This document shows positions 1 through 12,297 of a stretch of 64,000 nt of DNA, piece by piece. The notes beneath the pieces were generated by a model, which was not told where the DNA came from, did not search any database, and saw only the letters and a list, made by a program, of their open reading frames with translations. The translations under genes were made by a program, and so were the position numbers. The DNA is from Prochilodus magdalenae (Eukaryota; Chordata; Actinopteri; Characiformes; Prochilodontidae), in NCBI GenBank assembly GCA_024036415.1, contig JAMWET010003389.1, forward strand, positions 1 to 64,000. The letters are read 5' to 3'. The number at the start of each line of letters is the position of its first letter. Within the stretch, counting starts at the first letter, position 1.

Positions 1-539
1 TGCTCCAAGTCCTGTTACCTTATGGTTTTGTTCTTTAAGCCAGGCTGTAATAGTCAGATGCCGGAGTCTCTGCCTCACTCTGGAAATGTTCAGACTATTA
101 TTTCACAATTATATTTTCATTAACTTCATTGTCACCACTATGACTAGACCAGCATAATTACATACTTCATTGATGTTACAATTTCAAAATACAGTTTGGG
201 CCAGAGGAGAATGAGTTCACACCATGTGAGTCTGGTTCCTCCCAAAGTTTCTTCCTTGTACTTGAGGGTGTTTTTCTCTGCGTCGCCTTCGGCTTGCTCA
301 CTGGGAGCTTCTTTCTTTTCTCTCCTTAATAAATTATTATTACTGATATAATGTAAAAATATGTTTGTCACATTCTGCAAGAAAAACATGGAATGCCTTT
401 TAGAAGCTTCAAAATGAACATGAATTGGTGCTTGCTAAAGGCTAACAAGCTACTAAAATCCCATAAGTATGGTAGCAAAGATTAGCATTATCCTAGGTGC
501 CTGTTTTTGCCAAGCCTTGACATTTTGGGAAAAGTCTAT
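1..539. other. Unannotated sequence left of segment A
   Basis: I see no convincing gene here. A minus-strand stretch around 200-330 is open and rich in charged residues (containing KKEAPSEQAEG). Its flanking AG and GT dinucleotides are weak splice signals, so I do not call an exon. No copy of this stretch is present left of segment B. Confidence 0.4.
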
Positions 540-1661
540 TAGGCTAACTTATTCCTTTTACTTAGTGATAAGTGCCATTTTGTCCTGATCGAGACGGGTC
601 CGATAACACAGCTGAGAAGCTCTTTGTGTATCAGATCATTATGTTTCTCTGCCAGAAAAATAAATCAGAGACTACAAACAGTTTAGAGTGTCAGGAGACT
701 GGAGCGTCTGCCCCTCAGGGATGTTATCCTGCGAGTTTGCGCCAAATCCCACAGGAGACCAGAGGGACAGTCTCTGCACAAACAGACTGAGAACACACAC
801 ATGCATGTTTAGACAGGGAACCCACAGACCATCAAATCAGCCAACCTCCTTAAAGTCTAATATAGTTCTTCAGTGTCTCCATGCCGTAGCAGGGTAGCAT
901 TTGTGATTTGTTTGCGTGAAAAGCACCAAAAGGACAGAATCATTAGTTCACTGTTCTCACTGACCCTGCTTCTTAGCGAATGTTATAATCACCCATGTAT
1001 CATTTGAGGAATGCAAATGATGCAAATGCTTGTGATGGCTAGCATTACACAGTGACAAGATCATCTACAACAATATTTCTACTCCTCATTTGACAAGTGT
1101 GTAGTTGTTTGTCGTTGTAGTTTCAGTGTTGCTCTAAAAGTGTTTTGTTGCCAGTTAACAGTTTAACTTTAACTTTCGTTGAAGTTGCTCTTTTTGGCAC
1201 AGGCACAGACTGAGAAACATAAAAGAAACCATGCTGTTAAATAACATGTCCACCATGTCCATTTGAATATTAAGTTATTCGTGGAAATCTGATTATTCTA
1301 AGATTGTTACATTTATGTAAATGCACTTAAAGATCTACTGCTGTATTTCACAGAAGCAATCAAGTACTTTTCATTTCATGCAGTTTTTTGCCAAACCTGA
1401 CAACAGTTTATCTGTCCACATCACACTGTTCTGTTAATGTTAATCACACTGTTCTGTTAATGTTACTGTCCAGTAAATGTTTGCAAACTCAGACACTGCA
1501 TTTTGTGGCCTGCTCCTAGAAAAGTCTTTAGGTCATGTCATCTCACAATAGAAAATCTCAAGATTCAGGTCAGCTTTCTTTGTGTTCCTCTTTGCCTCTT
1601 CTACCATCAGTAGGGGACAGTATCCTCATGCTTTTTAATTATCATGTCAATTTTGCACATT

Positions 1662-1739
1662 TCAATAACGGTGTCCTAATCTGTGTAGGTCCCGAACCTT
1701 CTGTCTCATTTCAGTTGACAGATGTTTGGTTTTACTCAT
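1662..1739 (-). pseudogene. Tc1/mariner transposase N-terminal remnant
   Basis: The minus strand encodes MSKTKHLSTEMRQKVRDLH, which has the look of the extreme N-terminus of Tc1-like transposases (short basic start followed by the first helix of the paired-like DNA-binding domain). The rest of the transposase is not found nearby, so this is a small fragment. It lies in the part of segment A that has no counterpart in segment B, so it probably arrived after the duplication or was lost from B. Confidence 0.4.
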
Positions 1740-3161
1740 GTTGATAAAAGACTGGGGGATGTGTGTAGCCTCATCTATACCCCAGGGAAGCAGGAAATGG
1801 TCATATAGACAAGTTCCTGAGACAGTTTCCCTTAAATCTAAAATTTCTTTGGCTTTAGGCAGGTTATTCTTTAGGGATTTTAATAATTTTGCTTGATAGA
1901 ATACACTTTGATAGAATACACTACGCTTATAAAAAGACAATACGAATGATTTCTATTAGATAGAATAGTAAACATTTTTACAAAACATTTTAAAGTTTTC
2001 CAATCACTATGTAATGTGTGTGTATATATATATATACACTGTATATAATGCATTTATACTGTATATTGTTTATTTTGTGTAATTGTTTTTGTCCTGTTTT
2101 TGTGGGGTATTAGTAATTGACTCTACTGCACAATGTGATATGATGTGATTCTACAGAGGCATGTAAGCAATTTTTATCTTCTGTGTCGGGGCTTATTGCG
2201 AGGATTAATCTAATCGTCTCCTCCTCACCCAGAAGGATAGTGCCTTTTGTTTTTGCTACATATCTGAATATGTCCTTGTGTCCAACATTAGTGATAGCAG
2301 GAGACTGTACAACTCAGCCATTTATCCGGCAGTGTATTCATTGTGATGTGTCAGAGCAAAGAACACAGTAACATTGATGGAAAAACAGTCTTCTATAGAC
2401 GGGTGAGTGCTTAGCACGACCCTGGAGGTCTGTAGGGATGGGAATTGCCCTTCAGCTATGAGCCTGCTTAGGCTGGCTAGGGCACTGTAAGTCCCTTACA
2501 GTTCCTAAACAGGCCTCAAACCCTCCAGCCTTGGGCTAACACAGTCACTGTTTGCTAAACAGCCTCTCTGGAGATGGCCCCTTGTAATGAAGTGTGTTTT
2601 TATTCCTCTGGCTCTGTGAATTGAGACCAGTTACGGACAGCTGATTTAATAAGAGAAGTCAGTGAAGGGATTATATTGTGAACTATTAATTTACCTAGCA
2701 TAGTACAGCTGGCGAATAGAAAGGTTGAACATGGGCAACATCAGCACGTATAAATTACAGGCCAGTCTTGCAAGATTTAGAGATGAAAAGTGTGGAGCAA
2801 GGAAACACTTAAACCTTAGAATCCTAAGTTTATCATATGATTTATAAGTCACCAAAGGGTTCATTTACAAACAGAACATATGGGTATATAGCGTCTAAGT
2901 TAACCTTTTCCTGACTTATGAAACTTAGGAGAGAGTCATTAAAGCAATGATGATAAAGATGGTATTGGTTCATGTTTAAAAAAAGAACATTAAACACTAC
3001 TTGAATCCTTGAAATCATGTATTACTATTACTGTATTATTTTATTAACTTCTATCTACATTAACATTTTCATACAATGTGGACAGACAATCAGAATGAAC
3101 TTACAGGAATTCATTAAAACTGCCACAACAAACTACCTACATAGAAACTGACATTACGTAC

Positions 3162-3390
3162 CTGCTCTGTCCTGTGGATATCTACAGTCTCGTCCACCAC
3201 AGTGTAGAAGCTAGGAGGCTCTGAGGGAAGGGTATGTATGTTTAGAGATGACTCTTTATAAACTTTGTAAAGCCCTGAGGAATTAGACATATTGAGGAGA
3301 GGGAGGGTGAAAGTGTCCTTAAAGCTTTTTCGACCAAGTCCCTGGAGAAACTGCTGATAGGCTGTTTTGTTCTGTGTTCTCCAGTGAGAA
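3162..3390 (-). other. Candidate exon, strongly conserved between segments A and B
   Basis: The minus strand is open here (readable residues include HWRTQNKTAYQQFLQGLG and PPSFYTVVDETVDIH). It ends at a textbook donor, CAG followed by GTACGTAATG. The only AG acceptor inside the open frame is at 3391, after a moderately pyrimidine-rich tract. Compared with the copy at 50434-50662 I count a single substitution, giving one Tyr/Asn change, while sequence outside the patch shows many differences and indels. I recognise no domain, and it does not resemble a transposase. It could be one exon of a larger gene or a conserved non-coding patch. Confidence 0.4.
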
Positions 3391-3577
3391 CTTTCGTCCA
3401 GGTGAGAGCAAGAGACCACAGGTGTTTATTCAGGTCACATAGAAAAAGCATGGTGATATGAAATGGTAATGCAAACAAACTATTTCCCTGGAAGTCTGAT
3501 GATGAATCGCAAGTTCTTCACTTCAGACCAAAAGGCAATGTCTACATAAGGACATTGTAGAAACAAATAAATATATA

Positions 3578-5135
3578 TAGGTGCTGGTCATAAAATTAGA
3601 ATATCATGAAAAAGTTTATTTATTTCAGTAATTCCATTCAAAAAGTGAAATTTGTATATTATATTCATTCATTACACACATATTGATATATTTCAAGTGT
3701 TTATTTCTTTTAATGTTGATGATTATAACTGACAACTAATGAAAACCCCAAATTCAGTATCAGAAAATTAGAATATCACCTAAGACCAATACAAAAAAGA
3801 ATTTTTAGAAATGTTGGCCAACTGAAAAGTATGAACATAAAGTATGAGCATGTACAGCACTCAATACTTAGTTGAGGCTCCTTTTGCCTGGATTGCTGCA
3901 GAAATGCGGTGTGTCATGAAGCCGATCAGTCTGTAGCACTGCTCAGGTGTTATGAGAGCCCAGGTTGCTCTGATAGTGGCCTTCAGCTCTTCTGCTTTGT
4001 TGGGTCTGGCGTATCGTGTCTTCCTCTTCACAATAACCCACAGATTTTCTATGGGGTTAAGGTCAGGCGAGTTTGCTGGCCAATTAAGAACAGGGATACC
4101 ATGGTCCTTAAACCAGGTACTGGTAGCTTTGGCACTGTGTGCAGGTACCAAGCTGGAAAATGAAATCTGCATCTCCATAAAGTTGGTCAGCAGCAGGAAG
4201 CATGAAGTGCTCTGAAACTTCCTGGTAGATGGCTGCATTGACCTTGGACCTCAGAAAACACAGTTTGACTAGTCACTGACTATGGAAACTTTACACTGGA
4301 CCTCAAGCAACGTTCATCTTCTCTCTTCCTCCAGACTCTGGGACCTTGATTTCCAAAAGAAATGCAAAATTTACTTTCATCAGAGAAAAGAACTTTGGAC
4401 CACTCAGCAGCAGCAGTCCAGTCCTTTTTGTCTTTAGCCCAGGTGAGACGCTTCTGACGCTGTCTCTTGTTTAGGAGTGGGTTGACGCATGGAATGCAAC
4501 CGCTGAAACCCATGTCTTGCATACGTCTGTGTGTGGTGTTTCTTGAAGCCCTGACTCCAGCTGCAGTCCATTCTTTGTGAATCTCCCCCACGTTTTTGAA
4601 TTGTTCCACACTCCTCTCCAGGCTGCGGTTATCCTTATTGCTTGTACACTTTTTTTCTACCACATCTTTTCCCTTCCTTCGCCTCTCTATTAATGTGCTT
4701 GGACACAGAGCTCTGTGAACAGCCAGCCTCTTTAGCAATGACCTTTTGTGTCTTGCCCTCCTTGTGCAAGGTGTCAATGGTCGTCTCTTGATAACTGTCA
4801 AGCCAGCAGTCTTCCCCATGATTGTGTAGCCTACAGAACCAGACTGAAAGACCATTTAAAGGCCTTTGCAGGTGTTTTGAGTTAATTAGCTGATTAGAGT
4901 GTGGCACCAGGTGTCTTCAATATTGAACCTTTTCACAATATTCCAATTTTCTGAGATACTAAATTTGGGGTTTTCATTAGTTGTCAGTTATAATCAAAAT
5001 TAAAAGAAATAAACACTTGAAATATATCAGTCTGTGTGTAATGAATGAATGTAATTTAAAAGTTTCACTCTTTGAATGGAATTACTGAAAAAAATCAACT
5101 TTTTCATGATATCCTAATTTTATGACCAGCACCTG
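3578..5135 (-). mobile_element. Tc1-like DNA transposon with both terminal repeats and TA target site
   Basis: The element is about 1.56 kb. Inverted ends read AGGTGCTGGTCATAAAATTA on the left and its near complement ending in ATGACCAGCACCT on the right. The flanking dinucleotides are TA at 3576-3577 and 5136-5137, the classic Tc1 target duplication. Beyond the outermost tips, longer subterminal inverted segments pair over more than 100 bases (for example 3600-3660 with 5040-5100). The transposase inside is on the minus strand and broken. Segment B has no element at the matching place (near 50880), giving an empty site. Confidence 0.92.
3861..4819 (-). pseudogene. Tc1-like transposase, frameshifted
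   Basis: The transposase would cut and rejoin the Tc1 ends in the nucleus, but this copy is dead. The start is MGKTAGLT at about 4819. The helix-turn-helix (KVIAKEAGCSQSSVSKHIN) lies in another frame (ORF 4635-4907). The middle with first catalytic aspartate (LFSDESKFC) is in the frame of 4280-4855. The C-terminal part (WPANSPDLNPIENLW, containing the third catalytic residue, Glu) is at 3861-4238 in a further frame. The segment that should carry the second catalytic Asp, just before LVPAHSAKA, is damaged and I do not see the Asp. At least two frameshifts separate the parts, so no functional protein can be made. Confidence 0.9.
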
Positions 5136-7389
5136 TATTAAATAGTTTAAATAGCCTGGATTGTCTTATAAAAATGGAAGGTTGACGAAGTTTCCATCAT
5201 CTAAACCAGTGATTTCTCTACAGGCGCTTTCTGATTGATTTATTGCGTTTAGAAAACTTTACACTTGTAAAACACATGACTAGAAACCTTACATCTTCTG
5301 CACACTCAGCACTTCATTATCAAGAGACTCCAGTATTTATCTGAGGCATCCAGAATATTCTAATCTCAGCTACCTTTTATTCATATGAGACAGTGAGTTT
5401 CACTCTATGGAAGGACCAATGAGGCTGTTTTATGGTACACCTAAAGTCATTAGTTTTAAATCATAATTGTCAGTCCATGCTGAGTAAACAGTTAACAGTT
5501 AAACAGTTTAGGTATATGTTATTGTTCTGCACATGGACATCTATAACTATTAAACTCAATAAGAAAGCACAAACTTATGAATATGCACAGTTATGTGAAT
5601 TTTAAGCTGTTCTCAGAAATTTAAGCCTTCTGGTTTCCAAACCCTTGCTGGTTCGGCTGGTCACAGAGGATAGAAAAAACACAATGCATGCTGATTTTGC
5701 TGATGACCAGCACATATGCATTAATTCCGCATATCAATGTCCTAAAAACAACTTAGTCACTGTCATGACAAAACCCACAATTCCTTATGTTTTTTGACAT
5801 AATTTGAAATTGCCAGCTGCTCTTTACTTTGTGTCAATATTTCACAGTGAATGAATTAGGCACACCACAGTAACTTGGGAACCATTTACATTCAATGAAA
5901 GAATGTTTCTCAACTTCTGTAAAATGACTTTTTTGAAGAAATGGGATTTGGGTTTCTTTGGGACAGCCAACTTGAGCGAAGCTAAAAGAAATTAACGGGT
6001 AAACATGTGCATGTGTGCTGTGTTAGAAGTGACATTATAAATATTGCTTATTTACTTGCTGGGTTTTCTAGCAGGGTTTTTACCGATATGCTGAGAATGG
6101 TAAAATGTGAACGTCACACTATGGTAACACATACGATTTAATGCCAATCTATGTATTCATCATAAACCATCCAATAGAAGTTAACCACTGAATAAACAGC
6201 AGTGAGTGCTCTGTAGTCCCTCTGAATCTGAGATGTATAAACCAAAGCAAGACTGATGAGGCATGAAACCCACAACAAGTGTATTTTAGCTCTCGGTAAC
6301 AGCAGCGCTCCCTTGACTCTCCTCAGAGCTCTCTTAAGCCCAGCACAGAAGCTTGACGGTGTTGTGAACATCAGGGTCTTGTGCCATCAGCCCAGAGGCC
6401 CTGGAGTCACTCCAGGCCCCCCAAACACGTCACCACTGATCCCCTATTAAAGCTCTGATTCCTCAGACACACTTGGATTAGGTAAAAGAACAAGCATTCG
6501 GCCTGCATCTGACTCTGAACACGGTCAGACAGCAAGATCATCATGAAGATGATGTGGTGGGCTATCAAAAACTACAATGAAGGGAACTCTCATATCACGG
6601 ACAATTCACTTTAGCTTCATCAATGTACATTTAAAATGGGAAATAGTGAAGGGTTGTACACAGCCTTAAACAGATGTGCCTTCTGGCTTGATTATGATAC
6701 CACATATGAGGTTCTTTGTTAAAGAGTAGATTTAAAGGTGAACCCATTTGTAGTGTAAGATGGAAGTCTAAAAGCCTTTAGTACATTTGACTGTGCATGT
6801 GTCTGTTTTCTAGTGGATGTGCTCTTGTTTGTTTTCTGTGTGTTTCAGATCCACTCCGGTCTTGTTCCAGTGCTCCTGACAGTGTTTTCCCTTGTGACTG
6901 ACTCTCACCTGCACATTATCAGCCATAAGCCTTGAAAAATCCCAGCTCACTCACTCAATTCTTCCCTCTGAGCTGTTTAACTGAGTGTGACTATCTTTGT
7001 GTATTTTGTGTGCAGGTTTGAGCCCTGAAGTTTTTCCTTATTCTGTTTAACTTGGTACATAATATACATGCAAAGTACGGTGCAAAGGTCATTTTATTTG
7101 CATGCCAAATGGCCATTAAATTCACATTTTTCTTTTTTCAGTGGCAGAAAAAAAGAAAATATGTACTGTTACACAGAATCCTCAACAACTAAAGGTAATA
7201 TCAATGTTAGTTTTTATTGACATGTATATACCTCTATACTGGAGATCACATTAATTTTTTTAGGGAAATCTGTAGTGTTTAAGACAGTTTTACCGATTAC
7301 ATATGTTTTGTATGTACACAGATGTCTAGATTTGGTGCTCTAGTGCAGACTGCCTTCTTTTTTTGTCTATGTGCTGTTCGTACTGAGGG

Positions 7390-7640
7390 CTTCTTGATGG
7401 CTACACATGCTTTCAGAGTGAGTGGTCTTCTCACAGTGGAAGGGTGGACAGAAACACCTGTGGATGTTTCCAGATGTAAAGGAAGAGTGGAGATTGATTT
7501 TCTCCTCTCTCCCAGAGATGAAAGCTTTAAGTACTGTTTATCTGATAGAGACAGTGCTGTTCCATTTTCTCTACAGATTTTAGTTTTTAAATTCCTGTGT
7601 AGGAACCGCCTGTGTTTTTCACTTGCTGTCCTATAAAATG
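7390..7640 (-). pseudogene. Tc1/mariner transposase remnant (segment A copy)
   Basis: The minus-strand translation contains the Tc1 DNA-binding-domain pattern of basic residues followed by a PSTVRR-type motif and a lysine-rich linker. The segment B copy at 52642-52896 shows it best. Only the region between the helix-turn-helix domains and the catalytic core survives, and no terminal repeats are visible. Both segment copies carry it at the same place, so it was already present before the duplication. Confidence 0.6.
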
Positions 7641-8084
7641 TCTCCTTTCTTATCTAGGTGTATTATATTGAACCTGCTCTCCTCAGAAATGTCTCCTTTA
7701 TTCAGGACAGATGAGGTGTACCACCTTAAGTTGTTGCCTATGTGAATGTTCGTGTCTCTTTGAAGGGGAACAAGGTCTGTGACTTGTTTGTAAATATACC
7801 TTCATGGGTACACCAGTGGTTGAACTGTATAATTTAAATGAGTTCTAATATGTACAACATTTACTTTTTCATGGAAAGGGAGACTTTGTACATTTAACTT
7901 TTTTTAAAGTTCATTTAAGTTTTTGAACAGAAGAAAAGCCTGGAGTAAAGACTGAAGTGTGTACAGATTCAATGCAACTTAAAAAAATACAACTGCAATG
8001 GGACACGCTACAATTATGTTGTCTGACTAGCCATAGAGAAGACGTACCCTTGAGAATAGCTCCTCAGTGAGAAAACACACGGGG

Positions 8085-8120
8085 GGTGATGGCGGTGGTG
8101 GTGGGGTGGGGGGGCGTTAT
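8085..8120 (+). repeat. G-rich tract, specific to segment A
   Basis: Runs of six, four and seven G separated by short G-rich spacers on the plus strand fit a G-quadruplex pattern. The matching place in segment B (near 53395) has only one GGGGGG run, so the tract expanded in A or shrank in B. Confidence 0.6.
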
Positions 8121-8808
8121 TTATAGCTGTGGGGTTTTATGTTTTTACCTACAGCAAAAAGGCAGCAGGAGGGCTAGACCAAACTCATTAATGAACAGTA
8201 ACAGCATGTTTTCTCAATGTGCAATACAAACCTGGAATATGAGAGTAATTTCTTAGTGACACTGCTCTTTTTTTGTATTTTAATAGTTCACCCATGTTTT
8301 CATGTGTGTGTTGTATGTATGTATGTATGTTGTTTAGTTTAATTTCAGTTGACGTAAGATGGTGATTTTAAATAAGTTTAACGGAACAAGGAACAGAGAA
8401 CAACTACACCATCATTTACTACTTTAGTTAATTATATATTTTACAGAATATGGTCTAATATAACTACGTATTCATATACATGAATAATAATATATGATAA
8501 CGATGGTACAATGAACTACAAATAAAATTCCACCCTCCCTTTTTTCCTTTTGTTCTTTTGCTACTACAAAGTCTCAGTCCTGACTCAGACTCATCTCTGG
8601 TTGTCTTGACCACAACACCAGAGAGAACAATATAGACATGCTATATAAATGCTAGCTTTAGGCCCAAATCCTCCTTTAACAATCAGCTGTACTCTATGAA
8701 AACCACCACTGTCAGTGCTGCACACCATCCATTGTGCTTCTTCATGGAAGAAAGCAGTAACTGGGATCACTGTGAGATGCTGCTTTAAAGACACTGAAAA
8801 CTAAAGAG

Positions 8809-10900
8809 CAGTGGTGTGCAGTCAGGCCCTTCTAACCCTAAAGAGAAGGGGTAATAAATATTATTATATAGAAATTATATAAATGTATTAATATCATAAA
8901 TCATTCATCATTATATCATTATTATCATTAATAAAGTAAAATGACAAACATCAACCAATTCAGGATACTACATTATCGTGTTCTAGCAGTGTTTTCTTAG
9001 CTGCTGTAGGACATATATCTGACTGAGAGTGGATCTAACCAATTAAAACTGCTCATTGAAATGGCTTTAGGGGCGTTCTCCCGCCTACATGCCTGTGTGC
9101 CCCTTCTAATGATATTTTGAAGGTATGTGAGTCTATCAACAAAATCACAGAAAACCAATCAGATTCATGATTTCCACTAAGGGGGCAGGCCCACGGCTGT
9201 CTGACCCCTTTTCAGCGTTCTGAAGAAGTGTCGTTGACACTAAGCACATGCTAGTTTAGCTGGGTAGCTAACTTCAAATGGCGACTGCAAACGAGGCAGA
9301 TATTGTGTCGTACCTAATTGAAAAGCCTTTTTCAAGGCTACCGTTCACTGAAAAACTCACAATAATTCAGGGAGGTAGGCCAACTCCACCTATAAGTCTG
9401 ACTCAGAAAGGAAAAAGTTATGTACGTACTTTCTGTTGGACACACTATGAGAGGCATGCCTGGCTAACGGCTAGCACAAAGCCTCAGAAGCTGTTTTGCT
9501 GGCATTGTATACTGTTTGGGATGGATTTATATGTCGCATGGAATCACAAAGGATTTGACAATTTGAGCTGTTCAACGAAGGCAGCCAAATTACATCAAGA
9601 ATCGCCATCGCACCTGCTGTGTGCTGTAAAGTTTAAGACATTCGGTAGCACCAGAATCGACCATTCTCTGGATCAGCAAAGAAGAAGAGATGTTGGGGTG
9701 CACAATGCTAAAGTTAAAGAACGATCTGATTGCTGCTGTTGCTGATACTATCGCCGATGCAATGAAAGAAGAAGTTAAAAACGCACCGTGGATCTCTGTC
9801 TTGGTAGATGAGAGTTCGGATGTTAGCAATGTGGCACAATTGTCATATGTGCTGCGCGAGATTCTTTCGCTTTCATAACCTTCGAAAAGTGCTGCTACGA
9901 TTGCAGGGCTGCTTTTAGCTTTCCTAGATGAAATGGACTGCAAAGCAAAATTAGTGGCGCAGTGCTACGACGGAGCGGCAGTCATGTCTTCGGGGCTAAA
10001 TGGGGTGCAGGGACGAGTGAAAGACAATTCCGCACGCCCTGTTTGTGCATTGCTATGCTCACAGTTTATATTTGGTTATGTCCCAAGGGGTGTATCTGCT
10101 GGATGAGTTCTGCAAGCGCAGACTGCCCCATGTTGCGCCAACATGATGGAACAAACCTCGCGGCTTGTTTGTGTCGCGTTCAAAAAGAAAGCGGAGCTAA
10201 GGCAGCTCTTTCAGCACATCGTTGACAGCCCCATGCAGTTTGACCAAGACACTGTGTGTTTCTCGCCTTGTTGGATTCTTAGCATTTCGGTTCGTATCGG
10301 ACATTTTCTCTGTGGCCGCATTTGCATCCTTATCTGAAGCTTACGGGCAACACTTGGACATGACACGGCTGAAGACTGAGCTAACGGTCTTGTATTCCAT
10401 GGAAGATTTTGCGGGGAAAAATCCATGTGACGTCTTACATTTTCTTCAAAAGAACGGACTCACTGACAGCCTCCCTAGACTCTACTCTTTTACGTGTTTA
10501 ATTGTAACCATCCCCGTGTCAACAGCCTCAGTTGAACGGAGCTTCTCAGCTCTGAAGAGAATAAAAAGCTACGCAAGAAACACAACAGGGCAAGTCAGAC
10601 TGTCATCCCTGGCACTTATTGCAATCGAAAAGGATTTGCTGATTAAACTGAAAAGGAATGGGTCTTTCTATGAGAAAGTCATCGAGCATTTTCTGGCAAA
10701 GGAGCGGAGGATGGACTTTATCTTCAAATAGGCCTAGCTGAATGGTGAGTTGGGTCTTTACTTAATTTTTAGACTGCCCTGACATACTGTATGCATACAA
10801 AATACTTAATCTGTTTGTTGAACGAATGGACTTGATTTGTTGATCGTTTCAGAACGCTTTTCTCAGAACATTAAGCTATGATAAACGGGTAAGTGTTGTG
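8809..10900 (+). mobile_element. hAT-type DNA transposon remnant (ZMYM1-like)
   Basis: The segment A/B similarity stops at 8809, exactly where a CAGTGGTGTGCAG-type hAT terminus begins. The interior holds pieces of a hAT transposase on the plus strand (9278-10731). I could not find a matching inverted terminus on the right, so the right end (about 10.9 kb) is approximate and may have been removed by the neighbouring BEL/Pao sequence. Confidence 0.7.
9278..10731 (+). pseudogene. hAT transposase related to ZMYM1-like proteins, disrupted
   Basis: The family catalyses hAT transposition. Three open pieces are visible. 9278-9745 starts at ATG (MATANEADIVSYLIEKPF) and contains a TTF-type zinc finger with SYVRTFCWTHYERH, W-L and FCWHCILFG. 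9690-9878, in a different frame, has ISVLVDESSDVSN, the first DDE-type aspartate region. 10222-10731 carries the C-terminal hAT dimerisation region, with STASVERSFSALKRIKSY and LIAIEKDLL. The pieces are in different frames, and the middle of the catalytic domain is too short for the family, so there are frameshifts and an internal deletion. Not functional. Confidence 0.85.
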
Positions 10901-11334
10901 CCCTTTCGTCTATGCCACTTTTGTTTTTGTTTTTTTGTTTTTTTAGCTGCATTTGTGGGTTATTTGTATTTTGAAATCCATACTGTGATTTATAGTATGA
11001 TTAATGTGGTTTATTGAGCATTAACAAATTGTATGAACACTAACCATAGCCATTGCTGCCTGCATCAGAAAAATGATGTAACTCTGCTCTGACAATTTTT
11101 CCAGAGCTAGCAGGTACATAGCTACGGGATATGTCAATTTTCTCCAGGTTGATCAGATCACCTTTCCAGCGCTCCCACCTTGGCTGGAGCTCATCTGTCA
11201 GAGCCAGCCTGTGCCATTTCTGCACATCTCTTGCAGGATTCGTTTTCCATTTAGCACTACAGGTTCCACAAAACCTAATGGGCCATACAAGGAAGCAACT
11301 GTTGACAGTATGCTACGGTGAGTAGCTGGCTGAT

Positions 11335-12066
11335 TTAGGAATTTACTTTGAACTTGAAGCAATCAGACTCTATGTGCCATTGAATACCTAAGGCTCTTTC
11401 CAAAGGTGAGTCACTAAAGGCTAGATCAAAATCCTTCACATCCTTTGCCTGTTCTGATGATGGTATGCTTTCAAGAACAGCCTTGCTATTGGACAAAAAC
11501 TTGTGTAGCCATAAACCACCCAGAGCACAGAGTTCTCGTGCCTCCTTTGCAAGCTTGATGGCATTTTCTGTACTGTCTATGCTTGTGACGCCATCATCTA
11601 CGTAGAAGTCCTTCATCACAAAGCTTGCTCCTAGGGGGTGTACGTCACTATTCTCACTGGCTAAATGCTTCATCACATAGTTCACGCACCCAGGGGAAGA
11701 TGTAGCACTGAATAGATGAACCTTCATGCGGAACTCACAGGGCTGGACACTGAACTCTCCATTCTGCCACCATAGGAACCACAGGTAGTTTCTGTCAGAC
11801 GGATCCACGTGAAACTGATGAAACATTGGGTGCTGGCGGAATCGAATGAGAATGCCAATCAAGTTGTTAATCAAATCTGGTCCGAAAAGATGATCATTTA
11901 GGCTTGTACCTTCATACCATGCTGAACAATCAAACACAACACGTAGTTTGTCTAGTTTCTTTGAGTGGTAAACCCCATGATGAGGAATGTACCATTTCTC
12001 TCCTTCTGTTCCATCATCCTTTATTTCTTCTGTATCTCCCCTTTTGATTACCTCATTCATGAACAT
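11335..12066 (-). pseudogene. BEL/Pao reverse transcriptase fragment
   Basis: About 240 residues in one frame. Motifs are RVVFDCSAWYEGTSLNDHL (fingers), LIGILIRFRQHP, DRNYLWFLWW, FGATSSP-like FSATSSPGCVNYVM, and the catalytic box FYVDDGVTS. The family copies its RNA into DNA inside Gag particles. The piece is open but separated by frame changes from the protease upstream (12298-12639) and the RNase H region downstream, so the polyprotein is broken. Confidence 0.88.
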
Positions 12067-12297
12067 TACAATGTAGAAAGGGTCTTTGGTTAAAGGGCAA
12101 GGTTATCTCATAATGTCCTTGAGCTTTTCTCCTTATGCCCTCTTTCAGCTTAGTCAGGAAAATAACATCCTCTTGGGAGACTCTTTTTCAGCATATGGTT
12201 CCTCAGATCTGCCTACAATTACTTGCCTTGGTGCCAATGCCCTTGAGAAGTTGTAGCCAATTAAAAGGCCAATGTCACAATCCGTCAGTGGCGTAAT

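Larger units (their letters stand above)
540..3577. repeat. Segment A, left part (direct copy of 48540-50880)
   Basis: This is the left part of a segmental duplication whose second copy starts near 48540. Matching anchors in the same order and orientation include the block at about 640-790 (matches 48660-48785), the block at 2180-2740 (matches 49250-49815) and the exon-like patch at 3162-3390 (matches 50434-50662). Copy A carries about 900 extra bases at roughly 1010-2170. Apart from the patch at 3162-3390 and the Tc1 remnant near 1662-1739, no gene is visible. Confidence 0.85.
5138..8808. repeat. Segment A, middle part (direct copy of 50890-54135)
   Basis: Collinear with segment B. Shared landmarks are the block at 6250-6480 (matches 51560-51790), the paragraph around 6780-6960 (matches 52100-52280), the Tc1 remnant at 7390-7640 (matches 52642-52900) and the patch at 8540-8808 (matches 53860-54130). 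I see no intact host gene. Small open frames around 6138-6450 are not supported by codon conservation between the copies. Confidence 0.85.

Noticed and set aside
145..389. Charged minus-strand ORF as an exon
   Set aside because: Splice signals are weak, there is no second copy for comparison, and no family is recognised.
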